Source of the DNA: Marisa cornuarietis | Lineage: Eukaryota > Mollusca > Gastropoda > Architaenioglossa > Ampullariidae | NCBI GenBank assembly: GCA_004794655.1 | Contig: SMMW01000597.1 | Coordinates: 774,501-838,500, forward strand | Direction of reading: 5' to 3' | DNA: 64,000 bases | Shown: piece by piece, positions 12,901 through 26,200 of the stretch | Layout: each line of letters opens with the position of its first letter | Numbering within the stretch: the first letter of the stretch is position 1 | The notes under the pieces: generated by a model | The model's database searches: none | Seen by the model: only the letters and a program-made list of their open reading frames with translations | What the model was told of the DNA's origin: nothing | Program-made: the position numbers and the translations under genes

Positions 12901-14855
12901 ATTGTTGTGTTCGTCTTGTTAAATTAAGACCTTTTTCCCAAAGCGTAACCAGGATCTTGATATGTAAGTTCGTCATTATTCATACAGGTTGGCAAGGAGC
13001 AGTCCTAAGGAGCAACTTTGTTCCAGTATATTTAATCCCAGGCAGGAAAAATGACGAAGGGTTGACACATCAGTTATTATGGGGTGAAGAAACCACACTT
13101 CTGCAAAATGAAGTACAATACAGAAAAACTAACCAAGTTGTAACTCTATGATAATTTAACTCTGTGGCCAGTTAAGTACACCCTTATAGAAGCCTACTTT
13201 TATCTTACATATTATTATCACTTAGCAGCTCAACTTTAAAACTACAGTCCTTTTCTTTTCATTTTGTTTATTATGTTTTCCGTCCCATGCCTTATCTGCA
13301 GCTAACGTGGTTTTCTCAATCCTGTGGCCTTTTCCAATCGGATAAAGAGGGTGAAAATACAGAATGTATCCTCCCTCTCTTGAGACAAAAATACTGAATG
13401 TATCCTTCCTTCTTGAGACAAAAATACTGAATGTATCCTTCCTCTCTTGAGACAAATAAACTGAATGTATCCTTCCTCTCTTGAGACAAAAATGCTGAAT
13501 GTATCATTCCTTCTTAAGACAAAAATACTGAATGTATCCTTCCTCTCTTGAGACAAATATACTGAATGTATCCTTCCTCTCTTGAGACAAAAATGCTGAA
13601 TGTATCATTCCTTCTTGAGACAAAAATACTGAATGTATCCTTCCTCTCTTGAGACAAATATACTGAATGTATCCTTCCTCTCTTGAGACAAAAATGCTGA
13701 ATGTATCATTCCTTCTTGAGACAAAAATACTAAATGTATCCTTCCTCTCTTGAGACAAATATACTGAATGTATCCTTCCTCTCTTGAGACAAAAATGCTG
13801 AATGTATCCTTCCTCTCTTGAGACAAAAATACTGAATGTATCATTCCTTCTTCAGACAAATATACTGAATGTATCCTTCCTCTCTTGAGACAAATATACT
13901 GAATGTATCCTTCCTCTCTTGAGACAAAAATACTGAATGTGTCCTTCCTGTCTTGAGACAAAAATACTGAATGTATCCTTCCTCTCTTGAGACAAAAATA
14001 CTGAATGTATCCTTCCTCTCTCGAGACAAATCACCTCAAGACTCTTTGCTGTCATTTCTCATATTTTCGTTCTAAGCTCTTCAGAGTTTAATGTTAAAAT
14101 CTTGTAACATTACACTTTACTCTTACTCCCTCGGTTCTTGCGAACGCAGTCTGCCACAGCTCTCCACCCCGTGCATTTTATTTTTAGCTTCCAGATTATC
14201 AGACCTGACAGGGTTTCTTCGCAGAGCAAACCCGGCGCTGAGAACGGCTTTTTGTGTGAGATTTAAAAACATCGTTTGGAAAGAAAATCCATCTCCTGTT
14301 TAATGAAGTTACACGATTGTTCTTGTATTACCAAGAATGCTTTCATAGCAATTTCTTAAGTCAACTGTGAGTGATCTGATCATTAATGTCGCAGTTAATT
14401 CGAATAGATAATGAGTATCTAAATGTTTTTCAGAATCAAGTTAAATACATTTATTTAAATAAACTTAATAAAATGGATGGAAGATACGTTTTATGGGTGC
14501 ACTAATAAAAAGTCCTTCTAATAGTCCTTCAGCAAGTTTTATCCGCATTTCCACGTACCTACTTCAGGAGAAATATCAGCCAGCTTTTACGACAGAGAAT
14601 TGTAATTGTAATTTGAATTGTAAATTTAACTCCGCTCCTCCAAAGAGTTTCACTGGTTTATTTCAGTCAGCTTTTCCCTAAGAATTTGTTACGTTTTGTA
14701 ATTCATCCAGTTCTTCCCAATTTTTTTTTTTTGGTGATTTATACATTTGAATGTTGAACTGTGACCATCCGCTATCCTGTTGACTTTTCAGGATGTGTGC
14801 TCGCGTATATGTTGAAGGGCATATGTGTGCCTGTGTGTGTGTGTGTGCGTGCGTG

Positions 14856-14894
<39 letters not shown>

Positions 14895-17800
14895 GTCTAG
14901 AGATGAGCGGCCCGATGGATGGAACGGTTGGCGCCTGTCACCAATACAGTGAAGGTTGGCTGTCCTGGGTTCAGTTCTCTTCTGGGGCACGCTGCTCTTT
15001 CTCTGCATGTGGCATCTGTTTACATGGCTGGCTGCCTTGCCATGATATAGCCTTAGTTGCTGGCTCGGAGGAAAACACCAATTTCCAAAGTGTGGATATA
15101 TATATATATATATGTGAGTGTAGGGGGGTGGGGGTGGGTGGGGGGAATCCATGCATGTGTGTGTGTATAAATACACGCCTTAATCTCGTAATTACTTTTG
15201 TGACTATTTCTCTGGCTTGTGAGATGTGCTAGTTTGTTATTGAATGAACGATGAATATTCTTCCGTTCCCCTTGCTCTAGATTTTATTGTTCCCTATCAA
15301 TATTTGTTATTCTCTGACGCTTCCACCGTCAAAAGGCAATGCAGTAAAATCAGAATGAAACGGATTCGTGCGTGAGCGCGTGTGGGCAGCCGCGCGCGCT
15401 TTAACATTTCGGAAGGTGCTTCCACCTTTTGAGTCTGGCAGAAATTACTTCTTCTGTTGTTCCCTTTTTCTTACTCCATTGTCGCCTCTAATGTTTAGTC
15501 GCTCTTTAAAAAGTGTCATAACAGCACCATAAAAGCATTATAACCGCGCTGTGATGTTGTGCCATTATTCCCTTCCTAATTCACAAATTGTCACAAAGTG
15601 TTGCTATTTTATTCAGCAGTACGTAGTGCCTTTTTCGTGGTCACTAAAGATTTGACATAATGTTTCTCCTAAAAATTATCCTTGGTTTCTAAAAGCGAAT
15701 AGTGCATTTTTCTACTCAACCTAAATGCGCTTTACATAAAATGGGAAATAACTTGTAACACTTACGGATGCTGACCAAATACGTTAGTAAACAAACGGAC
15801 AGACACATATCAACAGCCACAAACACAAGACAAAAAAATCTGCACACGAAGTATACGTGCCGGGTCAAAAAAATACAGAAAACTCGTAATCTTCTCTAAT
15901 GCATTTTTGGTAGCTCACCCACTGTCTTGACATAACTGATCATGATCTGCTCATAAAAAGTTAGAACTTTACAAGCTTAGCACAAATGCTTCATCCAATT
16001 CCTTAAATCCTTCCCCTCTAACAGAACTCAGAGGATCGCAGTTAAAAACCAAAAGTCGGATCCCGCTGAAGTAAAATGTGGTGTCCCACAAGGCTCAGTC
16101 TTAGATCCTCTTCTGTTCTCTGTCTATATAAAAGACCTTCCCCTTCGTATCTCCCAATCAAGCGAACTGTTTGCAGACGACACAACAATACACGCATGTC
16201 ACAAACAAACTGAGCCACTGGCGGCTCTCCTACAACAAACTGCTGATGAACTTCAGCTCTGGACGGAACTGAACCACATGACATTCAACCCTCTCAAAAC
16301 AGCAGTTATGTTTATAACAACACGACAGAAGAGATAAAACCTCGCCACCCAATTTTCTAAAATCCATCTAAATACCCAACAAGTATAAGAAGTCCAAAGT
16401 CGTAAAATTCTAGGTGTTACTAATGACAACAATTTGTCTTGGTCCCAACATATCCTAGCCTTAAGCAAAACTATAGCACAGAAACCTTTCTCCTCTCAAG
16501 AATTAAACATTTTTAAATCCTCACTCACGGAAACTGTTCTACACACCCGATATTCAGTCGACCGTTGATACGCTTTCATCCTATGGGACTTACGGTGCTA
16601 CGATAAGGACTCAAATTAGCCTTCAAAGAAGGCCTATCAGATCGGTGTTACTCAAACCAAAAATACAGCCTCATGATTTGATGATTTGAAAACTGAGTTT
16701 TATGTTAACAGCTATAATATAAACGTTTTGTCCGAAATCTCTTTCACTTTGGCTTTGCAACTACTGCAGCAAATAGAAATAAACTTTTAGTTATAAGCAA
16801 TTGCTTTTTTTCAGTGGAAGAACATTGTTTTATGATTTAGAATGTTTTGTTTGTAAATGTTTTTTTCGATTTATGACAGAAATTAAACATTCACAAAATT
16901 GTACAAATTCTTCAACCATATTATTTCATGGAATAGGGCAGGGGTGGGCAAAGTTTTCTTTTTGCTGGCCGATCTCAAATTTCTAGGCGATGCTGCGGTA
17001 AAATACCAAAAACCCAGGGCAGGTGACTACACAACAAACCTAGTGATAATGGAATTGTCAACAAATGAGTATATAATGGAGTTCACTTACCGAATTTATT
17101 GTGTAAGGTGAAGCTGTTTGAATTCCCTCACAATAAAACTTAAAAACCAGTCTTTCCTTTGAAGGCAGCCGCCTCCGATGTTCTTTAACGACTCCACGTC
17201 AGCTGTGGGGTGTTATTTGTACTTTGTCTGTGTTAGAATGTTAAGGACTGTCCATTTCTAACGCTGTGGCATTTGATAAATTAAATTTCAATTAAATTAA
17301 CCAAGGTTGAATAAAAAATGAAAACAGGTGCACATTTTGTCAGATGGGTCGGTCTAAAGACGTCCACGGGCTTTACTTTGCCATCCCCTGGAATAGGTAA
17401 TGGATGGCTGTTTACTCGCAGAGGCCCCGAACAATCTGTCTTGAGTTCCCTTTCAATGACTCAAAGACTAGTGTCCACATAAATGTTTCTGATTCCCACT
17501 CACCACCTTATAAGCATAAGGCAAAAACAATTTTTGTCTAGAATTTATACGTTCTAGAACATGTTGTCCACGACGACACCTGAAGTCTCTGACTGAAGTT
17601 GCCATGGATACATACGCATTTTACATGAACGCAGCAGTAACACATGGATGCCATTGTTCTTCTTTAGTTCTTCTGCTGTTCACTAGTGTTTCCACTGACG
17701 GGTGTTTATTCAGCAGTGAAAGAAATTGAACTCATATTTCAGCCTCTAGCCCACAAGGCTGAGACAACCCAGTTTCCTCTTTGCATCGATTCGTTATTTT

Positions 17801-20800
17801 TCAAGCTCAACATTGTTTTAACCAGTGGGTTGCGAAATCTGATCTCGGAACCTCTGGGATTGACATACTGGAACAGTTAACGAATGCCTTGTACTGTGTC
17901 ACGCATTTGTTAAATTTAGAGGGACTAGAAGGAGCCACGGGTAGACCAGAAAATTTAAATAAAGACCTTGTCAGTGAACCGTAGGTTTTAATGTTCACAT
18001 ACCCATGTATTGTTGTAACATTTAAAAAAATTTAAAACAATTTATTCCACCCAGGCTCCTTAGTTAATTGGACTTTTTCGTAAAAGACTTTTAAAACGAG
18101 AGCTTTCTTTTGTATAGTCTTCGGTCGAAAAATTAAAAAAAATATTGCCCTGTATACCAGCTGTACCAGTGCACAACAGTATATTACTTGCCTAGCATAT
18201 AAATTTGTCTGCTCCTTCATCTTTTTTACCTGATCCTTACTAATAAAAAGGATAAGAAATCAGTGGCCTTACAATCTTACTAGTTTGGAAGGTTTAGTGA
18301 GCCCTGCAAACCTGGCGTGGGGAGGAAATCCAGCTTCATCGGAAAACCAAGAAGCCTTTACATCATTCGTGGTCAAAATCGCCTTTTTCTAAAGCACGAA
18401 TTTCCTCCGGCAAGTTTTTTTTTCGACCTGACTTGTTGTCTCGGAAGCATGATGTTCAGGATGACTGTCGATGTCATTATCGTCATCCGAATCGGCGTCG
18501 TTTGCTTCAGCCATGAGCTGGTCATCTAATTGCATTTCGTCAATTAATTCATCATCTCCTCCATATAAAATTGTGCTATCGTCTTTGTCGATACATTCGT
18601 CTTCGTCACTGTCATCGTCTTGCACCTCTAACTCCATTTCATCGTGGGAATCGCCAAGGAACAAGTCGCACTCCTCTCTAGCCACGTATCGTCTCGCCAT
18701 TTCTCCAGTGGAAAAGAAAGGGTTGCATGGGCAAATGCAGGAACTTCCCGTCTCTAAATTCCTACATGGCCTTCTGAATCCAATGCACTTAGAGTATATG
18801 CGTGTCGGCGATGGCCTGACAGGACGTTGTATCGCCAGAACGATGACTAGACAAAGCATGTCTTCCCCTTCTCTCGCTCCGTCCCCACCTTTTGTCTCTT
18901 CACCTCCTCTTTTCTTTCTTTCTTTTACAGACACGCACCAACCATCATTCACACGCACGCACGCACGCACGCACGCACGCACTCGCGCACTTATCTATAT
19001 CAGAAATTTTTTGTCTTCCCTTTCTTCCCCTTCCAACACGCCTGTCTAATGCAGCGTTTCTAATGTTTCAGACCTGTTGGTAGGAGTGATCTGTGTACTG
19101 ACTGACCTCCTGTCCAAGATCACTGTCGAGTGGTATGCTGGGAACGTCATGTGTAAAATCATCCAGTACCTTCAGGCAAGCACCTTGTCTAGTGTTAGAA
19201 CGGACCTAGACCCTCTTATACCTTCTACAGCGCAACAAATATTGCCGCATTTGTTCCTGAGCTATGAAAAGCAGGCATAATAGCAGGTTTAGGGAATGGG
19301 TTGCTATGGGATACAGAGCCGAGATTTTGAGGCTAAAATTTCCCTCTTGAGTAGTCCCCCTTTTATGACCTTCTTTTTGTAATAAGGTGGACATTTTTCG
19401 TTCACGGCTGCGGTAAAAAAAATAGTCAGCATGCCCTCAACTGTCTGTGCAGTTTGTATTAACAGTGCTAATACTGCCCTTGATTCAATTTTCTCATTGC
19501 ATGGCTGAGTTTCGCACGTGAGAATCTGCCACGTCCAAGCCAAACTTTAAAAAGTTATCTTTAATTTCGTTTGTCTTTGTTTTTCTGTTCCTTTTTTTAA
19601 ATGAAAGATCCTAGGGCTATCGCTAGCCTTTCCAGGTATATCAGAAAACATAGCAACAATGTCTGGTTGTGTATAGCAGGTAATGTTTATCATGTTTATC
19701 TAGCTACAGACAGAAGTAGAAGCGAAGATGGGATTAAAGAAGATTAATTCAGTTTGTATGCTGAGCTTTCGGTTAGTATCTTTTGGTATAAGAATGTTTG
19801 TTAATGTGATGTCCCACAAGCTTTACGAAATGGTTTTTAAAAGTATTTTTTCAAAGCAGCGTGTAGCCCAACAAAACGAAAATCGGTTTTATAATTTATT
19901 TCAAGAATTGTTTGAGATTTTTTACATGTCACACGAGCGTACGTGAATTTAGGAAATTTCAAAAATCTAGAAAACAATACTCTCGAGAAACGTAACAGTT
20001 AAAAAACAAAAACAGAGAGTCTGTGAAAAACACGAAAAAATAAAGATTTCGAGAAACATATTTGTGAAGTATGTTGTGTATATTTGGAAATATTTTGTAA
20101 AAAACCCTGTTGGTAAAACAATGTGTGGCGTAAACCTTCATCCAGCTCCTGGCAGGTTGTTGAGAATTTTATCTCTTCATTCTGCATCACTAATGATAGA
20201 AAGAAAAATAGTCAAACAAGATGTTTACTATGTACCTTAAATACACGTGACGTCTTTATTTATAAATATATTCTTGTCAAGGATGTAGTTTTTTAAAATT
20301 CTGTTGTCATTTTACAGGCTGCCGTGACCTACGTCTCCACCTACGTCCTTGTCTCTCTTAGCCTCGATCGCTATGACGCCGTGGCTCGACCAATGAACTT
20401 CTCCAGAAGCCGTAAGTCATCAATTCAGCCTGGCCAGTGACCATGTCTAGAAGCTGTAAGTAACTATTTGAATCTTGCCAATGGACGTGGCCAGAAACTG
20501 CAAATCGCTACTTCAATCTGACCAATGAATACTTTAGAAACCGCGTCACTATTTCAATCTGACCAATTAACTCAGAAGACGTACTCCAGAACCCGGAAGT
20601 TCCGACCACTCTACCTCTTTCTTTGCTTACTTTATACTTTGCTGTCCAGTCGATGTCTGCTAAGGGCAGATCACGCAGAGGTAATTCTCCGCTCGTGACG
20701 GACTGATTGTCCGGTTCTATCCAATCATGCCGTATGTGGAAGTCTCGAGGGCCTCCGTTTGCAAACTGGACGTGATAATCTGTGTCACTGGGGTAAGCTG

Positions 20801-21374
20801 CGATCTCTCTCTCTCCAATTTCTACACGAAGATTTTGATGAAGCAGTTTGCTGGTAGAGGGGCAACGTCGGACTCCCATACACTATTTCTCTATTCCTAT
20901 CTGTTTGGCATCCTTTCGTTCTTTTTATCTGCGTCTGTCTGTCTTTATTTTCTTGCTAGATTTAGTTTAATTGACTTTTTTAGAACAAAGAAAGATTTCT
21001 TTTTTTAAGGAAAAGGTAAATGTTTTCAATTTCGCACTTTCTCCCAAAAATATCAGATCTTGAAAATGATCTGACAGCTCCACAGCCTTCATTTCTTGGG
21101 AATCTAGCATCTGGAGATGATGTAAATGATTTAGACACACAAGCAAATCGCGTTCAGGTTGGTCATCTATGCCTTTATTGGAGTTCATTGAATTCGTGAA
21201 CAGTGTTCACAGAATTGTGCAACAATGGATTCATTCTTTGGTGCAAATGTTAGCGCTCTTCCCTGTGTAAATATTCAGCAACGTCTTCGTGGTGTAAATA
21301 CACAGCCGTTCAAGCTTAAATACACACGCTTATCCTTCCCTCCGGATCCAAGAAAGCAAACACATCTGTTCAGT

Positions 21375-21447
<73 letters not shown>

Positions 21448-23202
21448 TTTGGCATGACCCTCGCTTCTTCGTGAGTTTCACAACTATGCAAGTCCTCGAC
21501 CTTTAAAATGACCTCACTTTTAGCACATGGCCATTCCGAGATCCTTTTCGTGCTAGATCATCCGTGCGACATGCAAAGACGAAGCACAAGGAAAATTTAA
21601 TTTGCTGCAAATAATTTGAAACTACTCGATCCACTCGCACACTAGCTGGGCCGCTCCCCACCACTGCGCTACGCAAATCTAATAATCACAGCAAGTAATT
21701 GCACCATGAGGTACAGCCACCTGCAGCTCACAGCATCGGACCATCTGACCAGCTGTGGTCCACCATCGGGTCAGCGTCCACTAGCCTTTGCGCCGACTGC
21801 TGTTTGAGTGATTTCATAAGACCATTCCAAACCGGTCCTAGATGAGCCTTTTCCCTACCATTTAGAACCTGGAATTCCATCTGCTATCAAAGATATTTTT
21901 TTCATGTTATGACTGCTGTGGCGTGGAACCATCCCCCCTCAACCTTTTATGAAAGGATAAAGGTTCATTGGGGGTACCATTGGCGACTCTCACAGAATAA
22001 TTGCATCCAGCGACCAGACTTTCCGGCTCTTTTGCGGCTGTTGCTAAATCTGCTGGGTCATGAAAAAATGATCTAATTTTGCCCCTGTGCCATCTTTTAC
22101 TTTGCCTGTCTTATTATGCACGTGTGGCCATAAATAAACTGTGCCCTAAAGGAAAGTGAGGGTATCATAGCCTAGATTCCGAAAAGGCCATGAACTGTAA
22201 TTGGTCGAACTTCTGGGGGAAGACTCAAAGTCCCTGTCCAAGCTAAGACCACATTATTTATCATTACGTACACTGACAAATGTGGTATAAATAATTTTCG
22301 TGCTCTTAAAGGAAGGGCGTACATAGCACAAAACAATATAACAGTTCATCAGTCACACCTACACACGCATATCCACTCAAGGACGCTCACACTCACATGC
22401 AGATACAAAACTTGCACACCTTTCTCCTACACACTCAAACATCCGCCTTACACACATACCCGTACGCTCAAAACTAACAACTTTGTTTCATAAGAGAACT
22501 CTTCAGTATAGGAGAGTAATTTTCTCCTGCTTTCCTAGTGGCTGATGAGAATGCCGATGTTTAGCCTTCAGGCTTATAACTTGAAAATTTGGCATAATTT
22601 TGTACTCATATTTTGGGAATTATTATTTTAAAATAAACTTAACCCGATCATAAAGAATCGGCTTGTCCTTTAACAAAGCCTATCAGGATATACTGAGCTT
22701 TAACGCTTTTGTGCTCCAGTAGATTCGATATTTCTGATGGCTGTTGTAGCTGCTTGGCTCCCTGTATGCGTGTTACTCTTGTTACACGGTTACACCCAGG
22801 GATTGTCGGCTTCAAACGTAACCTCGCCAACATGTGCGGACGATTATCACTTTCGTACCAGTGTAGCCCTGTCCTTAGCAGCGCGTGCATCATTCTAACA
22901 CGATCATGTACCTGCATCACATATACATCTTACATGTAGTAGTGCTCACTCGTGCTAACCTTCTGCGACGTTTGTTTATTTTTACCACGAGGTTCTCCCA
23001 CGCGTGCACATACTGTCTCTTACTGTGTCTTTTTATTGTCGTCATTAAAAATGCGGTCCTTCAAATAGATTAATTAGTAAGTAATGGTGGATAATGCGAA
23101 CGGGTTTGAATGCGAAGATTGCAAGCTCGCTTTCTCTGAGGTATGCGCATTTTGTTTTTTATTTATTATTTTCTTGTTATGGAGAGCTTATGTGTGTGTG
23201 TG

Positions 23203-23234
<32 letters not shown>

Positions 23235-26200
23235 AGTGTGCATAAGACACCGTTCGCGGTTTATCTAAGGCTTGGGTGCAAGTTTGGGTAGAATGACTGA
23301 GCAGAGAAAAAGCTCGATTGAGGCCAAGGATTGGTATCGGGACCCCCCTGCACTGGTCACGCATGCGTAGAATAGGACAATGGCAAAGGTTTTCGCGAGC
23401 TCTCGTTGCGATCATGGAAAAGCGCAGCCCAGCACTGAGGCGCCATGTGGTTTGTCGTGGCAGAGTACCAGGCCCGCGTCCTCATCTGGTTGTCCTGGGT
23501 TTCGGCCTTGCTCTTCGCCCTGCCAGCTCTCTTTCTCTACAGCCTGGAGCAACAGGAGGACAAGCATCAGTGCTGGATCGACTTTCCAAAATTCTGGCAC
23601 TGGAAGGTAAGGTTGGAGGATGGCAGTGAAGAAAAAGAGTGAACAGGTCAGTGGCTTTGGCAGTGAGGTGAGGGAGGGCTCACTGCACATCTACACTGTA
23701 CATCTACTGCATATACAGGAGGTAGCTGGATGGCTTCTACGTAGCAGTCAGCTGACCGTTTAGATTTCATGAACATTTCGTCTGACTGCCATCCACTCTG
23801 TTGTGCACCTGCCTCTGTCATCTTCACAATAGCGTTAAGCTAAGGCCAGCTTCACACAGTCCGACTCAGTTGAATGCAACAACTTTGGAAAAACGAGTCA
23901 TCCCAATGGTCAGCATCTAAGGCTGACTGCAGATGCACGCAGTTCTCTCCATGGCAATGAGGGTTTGGGAAAAACTCCACACTTTACACGTCGATATAGC
24001 AAAGTCCTGTTCGACGTATTTGAGCTTATAAACTCTGAGAAAAAAAAATGAAGGGAGCGAATGAATGCACTTAAGTGACCAGGGAAGCAAGTGAGAGAGA
24101 GTGAGAGAGAGAAAGAGGGTGGGTGGGGGACTTAAAAGAAGAGGAGATGATTTAAAATAATAAACAAACTTTACTTCTTCAGGAAAAATGTTAAAGTGTC
24201 ACTGAGAGAGATTTTCGCATCAGGAAGAAGGAAAATCCCAATGAATGGCATGTCGTGTCTTCTGCTGCCTTGTTAACCCGTTTGTTATCTTCTAACTGTG
24301 AAAGAATTATCTTATTTATATGTTTCCAGTTGTTCCTGACTCTCGTTGCCGTGGTAACGTTTGTGTTGCCTGCAATTATCATCGCTTCCTGTTACATCGC
24401 AATCATCCTCGTCATCTGGACTAAGGGGCATAACTCTCGAGATTCGTCGTCGGAGCAGGCGGCACTCAACGGAAGACAAAGTAGGAAAAACAGTTAACTT
24501 CTTACTTAAATATTTATTAACCGCAATATTCATTACTCTTTGTAATGTACACATCCAAACTCGCGTACTTTGCTACCGGATATTGAATTAACGGATGGGT
24601 TTTGTAGGCTAAAATTTACAGGTTAGGTTTATATCGCCTATATCTACCGATATCTGCGATAAACGTAAACCATTCAGGTTGCTCTTTAATGCGTTTTGAT
24701 TACTACCCATTTCTTAACAAACTCATGTACAACGAAACTGATTAAAAGTCTATTAGAATAGACTTAACAGAGTATTTGGAAACACGACAAACGGCAAAAA
24801 TTTGTTCTTGTCTGTATTTCGTTCACCTGCATGTCACTGTTGGGCAGGCTCTGTGGGGTCAAATGAGCGGCAGTGGACAACTCTGGGAGGTCAGCGCCAT
24901 GACACGGCAAGAGGCATCATACCTCAAGCCAAAATTCGGACCGTGAAGATGACCCTCATCATTGTGATAGGTGTGTCGCAGTTTAAAGAACTCCTCGCAT
25001 GTTTGATTAGTTTCAGCTGACTAAATCAAGCTCATTTACAAGATACTTATTCCACAAATCTATGCAATTAACTTTTCCCTCATCCCACCCTACCCCTCGT
25101 TTACGAGAAACAGATCTAGCAAACCAATATTCCATGTTGTGCACAAATACATGAATTCAGGTTGAAACATGTATGTATTATAACAACCAAGCTCAGTTAG
25201 AATGGGTATTATTATAACAAACAAGCCCAGTAAAAATTATATTTTTTCCATTTTCTTTGTTATACTTTGTTAATATTATTTTGCCACACGTCGCAGACTT
25301 TCGGATTATTGCAACGGTTTACTTGAAAGTTCTATTATTATTATAAATTCTGTTCAGTTTTCATCCTTTGTTGGAGTCCCTTCTTCCTGTACAACCTTCT
25401 GGAGCTGTATGGGGCCATTCCGCAGAACGATCGCATGTCGACTTTCATTCAGAGCGCAGCGCCCCTCAACTCTGCGGCGAACCCCATTATCTACGGAATC
25501 TTCAGCACTCGCATCTGCCGCAATCTCAGGTAGATGACCAGACTATCCTCTCCCTTCGGTCAGTCGTCCTTTCCACTGCAGATCTGTTGAGACTTTAAAA
25601 AAAATATACACAATATGATTTGAACTTTTTCCTTTCTTGTATTAACTATTAATTTTATTAATTTTTCTAATTTCATTCTTTTCTTTTTTTTCTTTCTGTA
25701 CTTAGTTTAAAATGGTGGCGATGTGTGTGTGTGTGTGTGCTGCTCGCACGTAGACGATTATATTGATTGCTTGAGGGAAAGAGGGAGAGAAGAAAGAACA
25801 GTTGTATGTCCTCATGCGCATTGTGTCGACTATGAGGCCGGAAAACTTTGGTCTAAGTACACCCCTCCTGCTTCATACCACCCCTCCCCCTCCCATTGTT
25901 GCGTGCGCAGGTGGTTATGCTCATCCGGGTTTTGGGAAGCTGTAAGCTGTGTTGTAACCTTCAGATTACGGATAACACGTCAGCTTTTTGCTTTAATGCG
26001 CGTGGTGTGGCCGAAAACCTCGATACCGAATCGCCTAGCTTCGTGCCAGGAGATGAAAGATGTGTAGTAAGGGAGCAAGGGGAAGCGGCTCGGGAAACCG
26101 AGCTCAGATGACAGCGACAGCCCACATTTGTCGTATACTTATCTCCTGAACAACTTTTGAAACGAGAAGAAAGAAAGAAAAAAAAAAACGAAAAGAAAGA

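Larger units (their letters stand above)
6746..19071 (+). other. Receptor intron 1 (12.3 kb)
   Basis: The GT donor at 6746 and AG acceptor at 19070-19071 bound the largest intron. It holds a GT/GTGC microsatellite, SINE heads, a 34-bp minisatellite, a LINE fragment, a hAT-like element and an acidic minus-strand frame. No further receptor exon was seen. Confidence 0.8.

Noticed and set aside
13222..14055. Overlapping minus-strand frames rich in [15 protein letters not shown] repeats
   Set aside because: They are translations of the 34-bp minisatellite. The unit length is not a multiple of three, so all frames show the same pattern.
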